Shown here: piece by piece, positions 35,451 through 46,987 of the stretch
Layout: each line of letters opens with the position of its first letter
How positions within the stretch are numbered: position 1 is the first letter of the stretch
From: Capitella teleta
Taxonomy: Eukaryota; Annelida; Polychaeta; Capitellidae
Reading direction: 5' to 3'
Assembly (NCBI GenBank): GCA_000328365.1
Contig: KB301771.1
Span: forward strand, 529,503 to 593,502
Length of the DNA: 64,000 nt
Program-made: the position numbers and the translations under genes
The notes under the pieces: generated by a model
What the model saw: the letters and a program-made list of their open reading frames with translations, nothing else
What the model was told of the DNA's origin: nothing
Databases searched by the model: none

Positions 35451-35513
35451 GAATGAGTCCAGGCCCAGCAAACACGGAACATTCCCCTAACGTTACCAGC
35501 AGGTGTAAATTTT

Positions 35514-35633
35514 GGTCACCTGCAGGTAACATTAGGCTAACGTGGCGCGAGTACTTGATCTGCGCGCTCTCATGGTCACCTGCAGGCGACGTGAGCCTGA
35601 CGTGGCCCGCATTGACCAGCAGGCAGGAGCTAT
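35514..35633. repeat. Tandem repeat, 60-bp period, two units
   Basis: GGTCACCTGCAGGTAACATT at 35514 and GGTCACCTGCAGGCGACGTG at 35574 start units 60 bp apart. Each continues with a (C)TAACGTGGC or CTGACGTGGC block. The preceding AACGTTACCAGCAGGT (35490-35506) looks like a partial unit, so the array may extend towards the gap. Confidence 0.65.
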
Positions 35634-35680
35634 CGCGCTTTAAGCGTTAAGTGTAAATACGTGGAGGTGACGTGAAAGGC

Positions 35681-35730
35681 NNNNNNNNNNNNNNNNNNNN
35701 NNNNNNNNNNNNNNNNNNNNNNNNNNNNNN
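35681..35730. other. Assembly gap of 50 N
   Basis: Round-number run of N; the true distance is unknown. Confidence 1.
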
Positions 35731-35977
35731 GTAGATATGGGATATCGGATTTGGATATTCTTGCATCCCTGCTCAAAACCCTCCATTTCACTTCTTTGCT
35801 CTCCATATCCACCATCACTGGTCTGGTGACTTCCATTTGGCTTCTCTTCTTGCAGAATCTTTTCATGATCTGATCACAGGCCTCTGTATCAACTCCAGCA
35901 GCTTCTAAATCTTTTCCACTTGTTTTCTTGCACTGACAGCATTTTCTTTCTTCAGTCCAAACACTGTCACTCTCTAC
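35731..35977 (-). CDS. Unidentified partial ORF with a CCxxC cluster, cut by the gap
   Basis: Read on the minus strand from 35977 to the gap: about 82 codons without a stop, beginning VESDSVWTEERKCCQCKKTS and continuing KDLEAAGVDTEACDQIMKRF and EVTRPVMVDMESKEVKWRVL. Charged composition and a possible zinc-binding CCxxC...C look coding. No start or splice acceptor was pinned down and I do not recognise the family. It may belong to an unlisted transposon or to a host exon lost in the gap. Confidence 0.35.
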
Positions 35978-36061
35978 TCACCAATGTCTCACTTGCTCAT
36001 TAACAGCTAGACAACGGCAAAACCTTTAATTGGTGCTTATACTGGGTGTTATACTATGGGC

Positions 36062-36500
36062 ATGGGCGACAGAGTACCTCAGTCGGTTTGATCAGCTAAT
36101 TGCAATCCTATGCCAACCGTGGAGGTTGAGTTCCCAGGTTCGAAACTCAATCTGACCATGGATGTTATGATTGTAAATTTTAATTTTAATTTGTTATAAT
36201 TATAATTCTTCTATGACTCTGAAGTGCTGCCTTTAAGGAGCCAACAAATAAACTAGACTCATCTCTGAACAATCTGGAACCAACTGGTTCTTTTATTTTA
36301 TAGAACAACTGGAGAGTAATTGACATCGTTCTCGAAAATGTATGATGCACGACACTGCCCAACAGCGTATCAAGGCCATAAAAAACCTCACGTAAGCCTC
36401 TGCTCTCTATCACTAAACTGACTATGGTTGTATGGCTTCTGTTCTGGCGCCCATGTGACCCAAACTGATTGAGTGGGGCCGTAAAATCCAATCATGCAAT
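36062..36500 (+). mobile_element. tRNA-derived SINE, family 1, copy C (diverged)
   Basis: Collinear with copies A and B: A-box region GAGTACCTCAGTCGG, TGCAATCCTATGCCAACCGT, B box GGTTCGAAACT (36137-36147), TGGATGTTATGATTG and the 3' end TTCTGTTCTGGCGCCCATGT with GGGGCCGTAAAATCC. It is longer and more diverged than copy B, with roughly 100 extra bases in the middle. Confidence 0.75.
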
Positions 36501-37359
36501 CATGCCTCATGTGGGTCATGTCTCAACAGTCTCATACACATTGGACAAGGGATAGACAGAATGTCGTCTGAGTATTCTCATATACAGATTGAGATACAAC
36601 TATATATAAAACTGGAAGTTACATGAAATGATCACGAATTCAGCACTCAATTTCAGATGCTCGTTGAAAATTGTGCAGTTTGGCAATTAAGAACGCTAAT
36701 ACCAACCACAAACTCACACAAACTATAATCCCAATATATTTTGCCACCTAATTAAGTAATAAAATATACAAACCATATCCTCAGTTTATAAATAAAACCA
36801 CTTGAACGCTCGATTGAACAAATTATCAAATTCTCACTCATTCATTGACCTCCTTGACCAGAACTAAATTTGGAAATGAACCAGTTTTGGGATCCTTAAT
36901 TATTCCAATTGCAAAATAACGTTCAAATTGCTTCATTATTCCTGATAATTCGTGAAATGAAGCCTTATGTTGGCACATTATAGTTCTTTTTTATTTAAAT
37001 GGTTATAATATTTACTGACGTGTAAAGGATATTTAATTATAATAAGATAATATATATTCCAGTGTCTCTTACTCAATGACTACGTGTTCTCAAAGCATTA
37101 TGATTACATGGTTGAGAAGAAGAGAAATCACACACAATCGCAACATATTTTTGCGCAAGGTATGCTCCCTTGACACACTTATGCAAATGAGGCGGATAGC
37201 TGAGTTTGCTCGCACTTGTAAACACAGATGACTTACATAACAGATAATGAGATGGGCTTCGGAAGTGACTCGGCAATTTCCGGCAACGGTCGGAGCCGCC
37301 ATATTGAATTGTGCTCTGACGCCGATTCGCGGTTCGCTGCTTGTTGTCGTATCGCTAAA
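36501..37359. other. Non-coding; leader of the THAP remnant
   Basis: AT-rich, no gene seen. Close to 37304 GAGCCGCCATATTG resembles a YY1-type GCCGCCATnTT motif 55 bp before the THAP start codon, which may be the old promoter of that unit. Confidence 0.4.
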
Positions 37360-38452
37360 ATGGCTAGTAATTCACCGGAGAAACGTCCTAAGAGTTATCG
37401 ATACTGCAATGCAATCAAGTGCAGCAATAGATCGGCCCGAAATGTAGACTCAAGGACTGGAGAATATGTCAGATTTCACCGATTTCCCGACCCACAAAAG
37501 AAACGTGAACTGTGAGTCATCTGTCACTAAAACTTAAGTTGACATATGCTGTCAAACATAGCGTGGTCATATTATTAAGTATACAATATGAATGATATGA
37601 ATATGGATCATTATTTAATTATTAAATATGTTATCTATAATCAACAGTGACATAAAGCTACTGTCAGTGCATCACTGCTCAACTGTCAGTTTAACTCACC
37701 AAGGATCACCTACTGAGCTGTCAGTCACTGAGTGCATCACCCTGAGCACTGCATGGGGTCACATTACATTTTAAAACTAATTTAGTTTATTAATTACATT
37801 AGATTTTAAAAACTAATTTAGTTAATTAATTATGGTCAAATTGATGATTGGATTTTGTTTTCTTCTTCAGATGTTTGAAATGGATTGCTCATGTTCGAAG
37901 GGCTGACCTCAATATCTCCAAAATGTCAAGCATAAATTCATCTGCTCGATTCATTTTTAGCCCCAAGCCTATGCCTGTCCAACAAACATTGCGCAATCAA
38001 GCCTGATGCCAAATGCCACTCCTACCCTGATCACCTGTCCTAATCCATTGATTACTCCTAAGAGACCTCGACCCCGTGATTGATCAACAGCCCCTCCTGC
38101 CAAGAAGCGTAAGCTGATGACACCTGAAGCTGTATCAGAAGCATCTGATAATGTCCACCCAATGGTAGAGCTTCCTCCACCTCCAACTCCACCTCCATCT
38201 CTTGATATGAACAAGAATTTCAAAGAGCATGACAGAATGGCACAGGCACTGACAGACCTGACTGCACTCCACAGCCAGTACCAGGCACAATCGCGGAAGC
38301 TGAACCGCCTCCAGGAGCGCCTTGAGAAAAAACTTAAAGTTGAGTTGGAACTCCAGAAAGAGAAAGAAAGAGTGAAGAAGGAGATTATTCCTTTAACTAT
38401 TTTAACTATTAACTATTTCATACCCTTAACTATTAACTATTTTTTGCATTAA
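37360..38452 (+). pseudogene. THAP domain plus coiled-coil remnant
   Basis: Exon 37360-37511 starts MASNSPEKRPKSYRYCNAIK and carries the first two THAP cysteines and RFHRFPDPQKK. A GT-AG intron (donor at 37512, acceptor ending 37870) joins it in phase to CLKWIAHVRRADLNISKMSS. The second Cys-His pair of the zinc module is not found and a stop follows within about 46 codons. Downstream, 38117-38452 has a proline run (PPPPTPPPS) and a leucine-rich coiled coil (RLQERLEKKLKVELELQK), then collapses into TTAACTATT repeats. It resembles the front half of THAP-bearing transposases (P or Harbinger-type), or a dead THAP gene. No catalytic domain is present. Confidence 0.62.
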
Positions 38453-39947
38453 ATGTATGATTTAATAAAATAAGATATAGATTAATTTGGTGTTTGTGCT
38501 TATTATTATGTGATGCAACTGAACAGAGAATATAAAGGAACCGTAATAATCATTGACAATCTGCCATCACTGTATGAAACTATGAATATATGTATGGGTC
38601 CAGGGATGCATGTGCCAACAACGCTACAACTTTATGACATGCATTCATAACGTGCCATTCAGATCCTGTTGAATACTATGCATTTAACAGTGTAATACAA
38701 ATACATGTAGCCGGCTTTTTTTATGCTAACTTACGCAACGCAACGCATTACAACACGTTTAAGCGTTGCCCCGCGGGTGGGCTGAGAGCCCAATCAAACA
38801 TGGCTGCCACGGTGGATGACACTGATTGGCTAGTCAGAAATGCTTACGTCACAGCGTTAGTCGCTCAGGCCCTGCTTGTAAACATCTTGAAATGTCGGCA
38901 TAAATTTGCCAAGTTTAGTAGGAAATAGTGGACGGAATCTAATTTTGAAGTGTGGCGTTTCTAAAATAGATGATTTTAGTACAGGATTTTCAGCGTGTCT
39001 GCCAATGCCCACCGGTTTTGACGCCAGAAAAACTTCCAGTTTTTAACATGCAAGTATCATCAGCGGAGATCTGAGATCGCCGCTGACGAATAGGTTAGAC
39101 AAGGGATAATAGTTGGCTCTGAATTCTGGATTCAAAATGGCGCCCAATTTGTACTTTGCGTTACTCTAGTGATAGAGGTTTTCTAATGTGCACTAAAATC
39201 GATGACGTACTACTCAGAAATTAGCCGCAAAGAAAATCTGGAAATTCTGCTGTCAGAGGCAACGGAGTCGGGGCCGAAAAGGCTGTATGCGTCTGAGTAT
39301 GTCACTCAAATGTTTACCGATGGAAATATTTTGCTGTCATTCTCCTGGTTATTCGACTGTCACAATGTTTAATTGCACAGGCCATAATCTCGTTCCAAGA
39401 CCCTATATTTAATATTGTCTTTTATTGATAATCATTCCCACAGAATATTTTATATGGAGTTAGCGATTGGCCACAGTATGAGTATTTGCTGGTGAGCCTG
39501 GCCTCGATTGCTTGCCCTTGAGGCCAAGCTGAGATTTGGTCGGAGGTCAGAGTTTGATTCGTCAACTCCGATCTGAGTCTGTGCTGGAGTTGGAGTTGCA
39601 TACTAGTAATTAGTGTCCAGTAAACTTGCTGCTTAAAAAACTGAAAGCCTATAAATAGGTTCAGATATGAAGGAGAGGGGTTAGGGTGGAAGAAGTCATC
39701 TCAACGCTGTTTTTCATCCTGATTTACAATCACCATGAGATGGTGTGAGATCCATTTCATAATTCATAATAACTTTCATTTCACCAGGTTACATTTTGCA
39801 TTTTCCCTTTCCCTGCAATGTCTCATCTACTCTTGGCTCTTATCTTCAATCCTGCATCTTATATCTATTCCTTGAACAAAACACTCAATGACCTCTTTAG
39901 GTAATATTTGGTAATAAACATCCTTCAGTTTCATTGTTATTTTATTT
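38453..39947. other. Non-coding stretch, no gene recognised
   Basis: 38710-38900 is locally GC-richer, with TACGCAACGCAACGC and AACATGGCTGCCACGG, and looks promoter-like, but I found no coding exon attached. Otherwise nothing recognised. Confidence 0.35.
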
Positions 39948-40026
39948 ATTTTATTTTTCATTTCATTTCATTTATTACATTTAAAAACGCATTTTCAGCA
40001 ATATCAAAAGAACATTCAAATGCGCT
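39948..40026 (-). mobile_element. Severely 5'-truncated LINE tail
   Basis: A copy of only the last ~60 bp (ACGCATTTTCAGCAATATCA to CATTCAAATGCGC) plus the ATTTC/AAATG simple tail of the LINE whose 3' end lies at 31362-31440, in the same orientation. Confidence 0.75.
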
Positions 40027-40784
40027 TTCCATTCCTATATTATATTTTATAGTTTTATTTTACATTTAACATGGACAAAAAGCTTTGAACAAATGCATGT
40101 GTCACTCTTTCGACGGGGGAATTTTAACGCCCTCAAGGTTTCACTCATATTTGACACTTATCAGGGTGACGGTCTGTTTTCTACGACGGAAAACATATTA
40201 AATACACCCTGTAAATGCATCCTCTGCAGGTTTCTTACTGTCGGACCGACAGTTACCCCATATGCAGTGCTTGACTGGCATTTTTCAGTATTGTCAACAT
40301 AGGTATAACGAGAGAAGGGCGAAAAGAAAACCGCATCTATCGAGCGCCAAATGTTAACTGATGCCATATTCGCTTGTTAAATGTCCCACCAAAACTGCGT
40401 CTGCTCTTTAACTATGCTCTGCTCATACGCAGGGTTTTACTTCCGGGTTATTGGCACTCACCTTATTGTTTCAATGCTGTAGCATACAAATTCCTCCATA
40501 GTGCGAGCGAGATCTTGTCTCCTCTCTCTTTGCACATAAATATGGGCCTGAAATGGTTGTCCTCTAACATGGCTGGCACCCGGAGGCAAAAGCCTAAGCT
40601 TTAATCATTATGCTTCCCCATGCAGACCGTATTTTGAATGTGATTGTGTTTGCTATTTACACATTTGGCCCCAGATAATAATTTTCTAATAACACTCAAG
40701 GCAGACATCTTTGCCACTCAATCATTGTGTTAATCATCAAATAGCCCAACTTACCTGATCCTCAAACATTCTCGGCTATTTCAG
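40027..40784. promoter_or_regulatory. Upstream region of BTBD8
   Basis: Contains ACTTCCGGGT at about 40439, an ETS-type motif common in TATA-less promoters, and AACATGGCTGGCACCCGG, a short upstream open frame of 11 codons. CTATTTCAG directly precedes the BTBD8 start codon and looks like a splice acceptor, so a non-coding or short coding first exon probably lies here. Confidence 0.4.
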
Positions 40785-43362
40785 ATGGCGAGACCCAAAG
40801 AGGATCTGAAGGCAAAGTGGGCGTCTGCTTATGAGGAGAAGTGCTGCAAGGAAGCAGAGAGGCTGCAACAGAGGTTGGCCAGCATCTTGCGGCATGACAT
40901 GCTCCTGTGAGTGGATGCTTTGTGTGCTTCCTTTTCTAATTTCTTATTTGCAGATTGTTGGATAACGGCCATTTGTCCGATATTGACATCTCAACACCCT
41001 CCAGAATCAGCTTCAATGCTCACAAATGCTTGATCAAAGCTAGGTGAATTGCACAATAGAACTCTACTTTGACATCCAGTGATATATTTGTATATTTAGG
41101 TCGCCAAAAGTGTGGCAAGATGTTCTCAAGAATCCTGAGAAATCACCAACGGTTTTATTGGATTTAGATCAACCTCAGCATATTTTTCAACTTCTTAGGT
41201 GAATTCCAAATAGAATTATATTCCTAAGAGATTAATACAAGAGATTTACAGGTTCATTTATGGTGAGGATAACATTACAGCCATTGATGAGCTTGTGAAT
41301 CAATGCCACGATTCGTCTGAGGAGGACCTGAGCCCTGCAGGCATTTCCCTTGAGGATGCAACTCCCTCATCGGAAGACTCAAGCGAGATCCCTTCTTGTT
41401 GTCCCTTAGGCAAGGACATCCTGCACATGTACTTACAAGGAGACGACCATGACGTCTCACTCAAGATCGATTCCACGTCTTTCCGCGCGCACAAGTCTGT
41501 TCATATTGCTTTATCGCTGGGCAATAATGCTTTCCTCTAGGTGTATACTATGTGCCCGTTCTGGTTATTTTGCTGCGATGCTCAGTGGGCCCTGGAGCGA
41601 GAGTAATTCTGATGAAATAGAGTTGATTGGGTGAGTGTGCTGTTTCATGAATGATGGAGTGATATTGGATGCGTTCAGGGTTGCTCCAGAGGCCATGGAG
41701 ATCATCCTGCTCTACATGTATGGTGCCGTACCGAATCTGGACCCATCCCAATGCAATATAACTCACGTACTAGCGGCTGCTGATATGTATGGCCTTTGCG
41801 GATTGATGGAGTCTGTAGCATATGCTTTACGCAGATACTACTGTCATTTCTTTCACAAAGTGAGATTTTTTTTCTTCATGGTTGTGAATTTCACACTCAA
41901 TTTTCTTTTAAACAGCCTTGTACAGATTGTTGTAACGGGGTCCTTTTCACATTGCCTTTGGCGAGCACTTACGGATTGGAAGAGTTGTGGAGGAAAGCTT
42001 TGAAGTGGACTGCTAAGCACTTTGCCAGGGTTTGGTCAAACAAACAGTTTTCATTGCTTCCTCAAGAGATACAAAAGAAATGTGTGGACACATGCATAGA
42101 AGGAATTGTGAGAGAACCGTTTCATCTATCGTTCTTATTTCATTCCGTGAATTTGACAGAATTTCAAAACCGTTGTTGAGGTCGTCATGGAGTGTGACTG
42201 CCTACTGGGCAGTTTGGGCAATGTTCGTTGGTCGGAACCTGTGGTAGCGTTGGCGAATCAGGTGATGGATGAGTGTCGACAGTACCTCCGCTATCATCTG
42301 CTCCAAGTCATTAACTCTTCAGGCTTCATCTTACTGGGGACTGTGAGCTTCAAATGCTCCTGTCATTTGACTGTTATATCCCTCTTTCTTTACAGACTAT
42401 GGCTCTGGGTTTGTCATTCTTAGGGGAAGTTTTATGTGATGTGATCAAAACATTACCATTGGAAAACGCATTCAAAGCATATGTGGCAATCAACGAAAAG
42501 GCGCAAGTCTGTCTCAGAGAGGATTGCTCCTGGAACGAGGTAGGGTTGTCTGATATTTATATATCTCTTTTTCTAGCACTGATATATTCTTGTTTTCAGG
42601 ATTTCAAGGACTTGATCACTCTTTTAGACAAAGCTATGACACAGTTTATGCAAGCAAACATCAACCAACTGCTCTCCTGTTCTCAATGGCATTCTGTTCT
42701 CAGCCCTCAAATGCAGGCAACTCTCAGAGAAGGTAACATCATCTTTTTACTCAACATCCGTCTCATACTGTTTACTTTCATTTTTTATTTCAGGCGCTCA
42801 CTTTGTTAGTTTTAATAACGACTCAAAGCCTTCGAGAAAACCTGCTCTGAGCAGCAATGTGAGTGATGAGGAGTTTGACATTAATATTTCAGCAGTTTTA
42901 CACTCGTCCATTTTGATCTCACAGAATCCGTCACTCAGGAAAGCAGCGAGGCCTCCCTCGGTCTCCAAGCATCAGAAATCAAAGAAACCAGAGAAGAAGT
43001 TAAGTTCTGAGAAAAAATCCCCAACTATGGATGGGACACAGAAGAATTCGATTGTTTATGGGTCAGTTAACTCGAGGGGAAGCTCAAATGGCAGAGGAGG
43101 AGTTACTTTATCCACAAGCAACGTACATTCTTTCAACATGCTCAAGAAGCCATCTTACAAGAGGACAGACGCTTTACTTCAACGCATTGAAAGTTCGTCC
43201 TCTGTCATGACATTCTGTAGCACAGCAGTCACCGTGAACTCTGACCTTGAAAGCCCTACTTCAGACTTTGACCTTGAAGCTGAGCCTGTGACCTACACAG
43301 ATGCTCTCCTGTTCAATCTCGTGTGGACATTTAAACTTCCAACGCACTGTGGTGGGGATTGA
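40785..43362 (+). CDS. BTBD8: BTB/POZ domain protein 8 orthologue, two BTB domains and BACK-like region
   Basis: BTBD8 family members act in clathrin-mediated vesicle traffic through AP-2 in vertebrates; the role here is inferred. Eleven exons: 40785-40906, 40954-41043, 41100-41198, 41252-41494, 41541-41630, 41679-41859, 41916-42107, 42160-42342, 42396-42539, 42600-42732, 42794-43362; all phases agree; 681 residues. BTB 1 is about 41-135 (HLSDIDI, FNAHKCLIKARS, LLRFIYG). BTB 2 is about 165-255 (HDVSLKID, FRAHKCILCARSGYFAAMLS, ILLYMYG, ADMYGLCGLMESVAY). A BACK-like helical region follows (KWTAKHFARVWSNKQFSLLP, QEIQKKC, then NVRWSEP). The carboxy end is Ser/Lys-rich and disordered, much shorter than in long vertebrate forms. 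Exon 4 ends with a weak donor (GTCTGT), but AHK/CILCARS across it fits the family. The Met start directly follows an AG, so an upstream exon is possible. Confidence 0.93.
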
Positions 43363-45828
43363 GTTTCTCGTTTTTTTTTTTTTTTTTTGTAATTTTCAGC
43401 ATTATTGATGCTGCAACAGTGTTGTGTGTTCTTTCATCTTCTTTGCTAGTCTTTTTTGTTGGTCTTTTTTGTTGTTGTTGTTGTGTTGTATTCTGTAGAT
43501 TTTTCAGAAAAGGTGCTACGTACAAAAAGGATTTGATGTATGCAGATTTTCTGTGGGTTCTAACTTCAAAGCGATACTTCTTAACTTGATACTTTTTGAT
43601 ACAATAATTGTCTCTCATCTCATTCATTCTAACTTAGCTTCTACGTCAGATTATTATATATTATTTATAGTTCCTTGTTTTTTGTGAAATCCATAAACAC
43701 CAAACATAATACTGATGTCCAATTATACTTGTGATGAGTTACGTTTAATTAGATTTCATGAAATTATACTTTTTTTTTTTTTTTTTTTTTCTTTCCAGTT
43801 TTGTGTTCCAAAATGTGAACAGAGTACAATGCACTTATAAACATATAGCCACAGCAATGAATGCTATTGTTCTCTTATCATTATCTCTTAGTTAGTTCAT
43901 TGTTTTATTTAATAACTAGGAAGAGAAACAAATCAGCTGTGATGACTAATGAAAATTTAATGACAATGTAAATTCACATAATTTGAAAATCAATCATGAG
44001 TGAGGGGAAAAAAAAGAAGTGATTTTAGTTAGTATTTTGTAAAATTTAGTTAGTAATTTTTTCTTTACTTATGCATGTACTTAATTGTGCATGGATTTTT
44101 CTACTTTCAGTATTTCTTTGTGATATTTGAAATAAGTTTCCTACTTGCCAGCCTTTATTAATTATAATACAATGTTTTCTGTTTGGCATATAATCTTATA
44201 ATTATTTATATCAGTCAACATATAATCAGACAATATTCTGAAATCAGGTTGAATAAATTGTACTTAATGCATGTAGGTGAAATCTATTTTGAGAAATTCA
44301 CTTCTAGACACCTCTACTAGAAAGGCAATGCTTAGAATACGGTTCACCACCATGCAGGTCGTTACATGAATTGTGAACAGAGAGTGCTCTTCATATTCGG
44401 CTATGGCTACGCATGGGCTTTTGTTTAATCACACTCATGTATCTCCATCTTGTGATAAGGGCCTTATCAAAATCTTTGCGCTATTTCAGCTTGATTTCTC
44501 GGTACATGCAGTTCACAATGTTTTGTTTCTTTCAATTTTTCACATTTATATGAATGATTTACAGCGTTTTTAAATATTTGCTTAGTGTTGCCCGTTTTCG
44601 ATTATTTTCTATCCTTTTCAAATGTTGCAATTATACATGCTACTCACTGGACTGATACACCTACGGCCATTCTGTAGTTATTCAGCGCCTTAATTCCCAC
44701 AATGCAGCATATCTATTATTTTGGTCACTTTTTTTTTTCTGTGGTCTTATTTATTTGCTTACAAAATTATGATTATTCAAGTTTTGTGTTTGCTGAGGTC
44801 AAACAATGATTGTCTCAAATTTGAACTCTGTTTGCTTAATATCTCCTTTTGTTTTCCAACTCTGTTTTTGGTTTTATTTGGTCTTATGTTGAATAAAAAT
44901 TTCTGTTGAATGATCAAATTTTCAAAATGGTCAAATTATGTTCTTCTTAAAAAATAATAATTCTAATTACAATGTATTATTATTACCAGTACACACAATA
45001 ATACATATTCTATATATTATAATTACATTACTTATATATTAGTATCATTTGTTTACCTGTATGGCAGAGTGTGGTTGGAGTCGTCCTTACCTCGAAATCT
45101 GGGATGTCTCAGACATAATACATTGTATTAATTTTGTATGATGATAAATAACATTAACATAATAATTAAATATAAAAATACATGCATAATTATAATAAGC
45201 CTGTAATTGTCATGATGCTATAAATTATTTAATTTATAATTTATTGTCATTGATAAAATTAAAGTTAATGGCCATAAGCCAATAGCCACTCAAGACTGAG
45301 GACTGAATTGAGTTTGACTTGTACTCCAGCTTTTCCAGCTTTTATTTTAGCAAATGAATATTTAAATGATTAAATTCTATTTCCGGTCTACGTGGGTTTG
45401 TTTATCTGTCAGAATGATGAGATAAAAACAGGATCCAAATCATCCAATCACCGGAGGATCTTATATAATTATGCAAAAATGCAAATGATATGATTTCCGC
45501 AACATAATTGTCGAGCTTCTGTTAAATTAAACAGATCGAAGGCCGTCTGAATATTATATATACTAATACATGTACATCATTATACATGTATATACGTATA
45601 ATTATGTGAATGGGAATCTCACAGCTGACGAGTAGACCATTTTTGAATCTGCGCGTATCTGAGAAAGATCCTGTAATTTTAAAATTAAAAATATATTCGG
45701 GTTCCACAGAAGACATTACCCGAGGAACGAACTTATCCCTGTTCTAATGGAAACAAAATCTGTCTCTGTTGCAAACCTGGGGATAAGTCTGAAGTAGCCC
45801 TTCTATGAATGGTCTGAAAATCGGGTTT
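43363..45828. other. BTBD8 3' flank and AT-rich intergenic DNA
   Basis: Poly-T tracts lie at about 43368-43388 and 43770-43791. AATAAA occurs at 44892, but I cannot tell whether it serves BTBD8. No gene or repeat family recognised. Confidence 0.4.
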
Positions 45829-46059
45829 CTAGCTAAAGAAATATCGTATCAAGGAAGGGGAAAAACACGTTCCTTTTATAATAAATGTAGGCCTACTCTT
45901 TGGCGTTGGCAGCTGGGGGATATTGCTCTTAAGAACTCTTCCAGTTGATAATCTCGGCATAGTGATTTCGGAGCCACATGCCTTGGATGCATCTTCAAGT
46001 AACTTGTCAAATGTCTCATCATTTCGGTAGCTTTTGAGCACGGATACACAGTCAGTCAC
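45829..46059 (-). pseudogene. Possible hAT transposase fragment
   Basis: The minus-strand frame reads YRNDETFDKLLEDASKACGS and EITMPRLSTGRVLKSNIPQL. This resembles the ...PR..gRq.hRsNvp segment of DUF4371-type hAT/ZMYM-like transposases. The expected following block is not found. Family call is by motif memory only. Confidence 0.4.
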
Positions 46060-46987
46060 GTTCTCCAGAGCAGGGTTATAAGCTCTTTCTTTTGAGGGAT
46101 CTTTGATTTGGGTTTAGTGACCTAAAAATGAAATCGATAAGTTGCAACATCGAATCATCGATTAATATTATGTATAATACTATATACATGTATCTAGCTT
46201 AAACTATAAGACTAAAAACTCAAATGGGATGGAGAAAATACGAGCTCACCGCCAAATCTCGACTCAATATCTCCAAAGAGACTAGAAAACAACCATCAAG
46301 GATTCCTCGAAGAAGCATGCAAGCCTTGAAAGCTGAATATCCCCTCAACAATGACACTTTCTCAATTGCTGCAACGGCTGCGCGATAAAATTCCTTGAAG
46401 ATGAGGACTCAGATATTGCCTTTCAGCCGAACAAGTTGTACAATGATTATTAAGCGAGTGTAATCAGATTCATTTCTCTTGTGTGCTGTTTTGGCAGATC
46501 ACAAGACATTTACTGAAGTCTGAAGAACACAGCAATTTCATAATATTATTACTGTTATTATTAGGATTTATTACAATGTATTAGTATTTTTTATTTTTAT
46601 TTTATTTATTTATTTATTTTTTTTTTGCTAAGGGGGTGGCCATCGAAAGGGGAATACGCCACTGCCTGCCCTGCATGATGGTCCTTGAGAGGCTGTCATG
46701 TCTGACGTATGGCAAAACCACGGGAGCTTCCTCCTCTTTATAGTTGCCACTTGCATGCAGTGGTTCCTGTGGGCCAGCCAATCGCCTCGTCTTTCAAACA
46801 CTACTTCGTTTGTCTGTCTACGAAGGAGTTTCCCGAAGCTCTCCGGATTTGTTTTTAACATGGAGAACATAGACTAATTTTGCCTCGTCTCTATGCCATA
46901 ACGTATCTCTGTGTTGAATAACCATTGTATAACCATAGGATCCAAACATGGTCGTATTGAGCGATCCGCATTTTATTGCCCAGCAAA
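46060..46987. other. Upstream region of the UPF0449 gene
   Basis: 46630-46980 is GC-richer than its surroundings and probably contains the promoter. Open frames on the minus strand there (46628-46870, 46818-47042) have no recognised domain. Confidence 0.35.

Noticed and set aside
43331-43627. Open frames of 76-98 codons after BTBD8
   Set aside because: Driven by poly-T/poly-A tracts; they lie in the presumed 3' untranslated region.
46240-46450. Plus-strand coding segment (frames reading SRLNISKETRKQPSRIPRRS)
   Set aside because: Frames change every few tens of codons with no splice sites, and no family is recognised.
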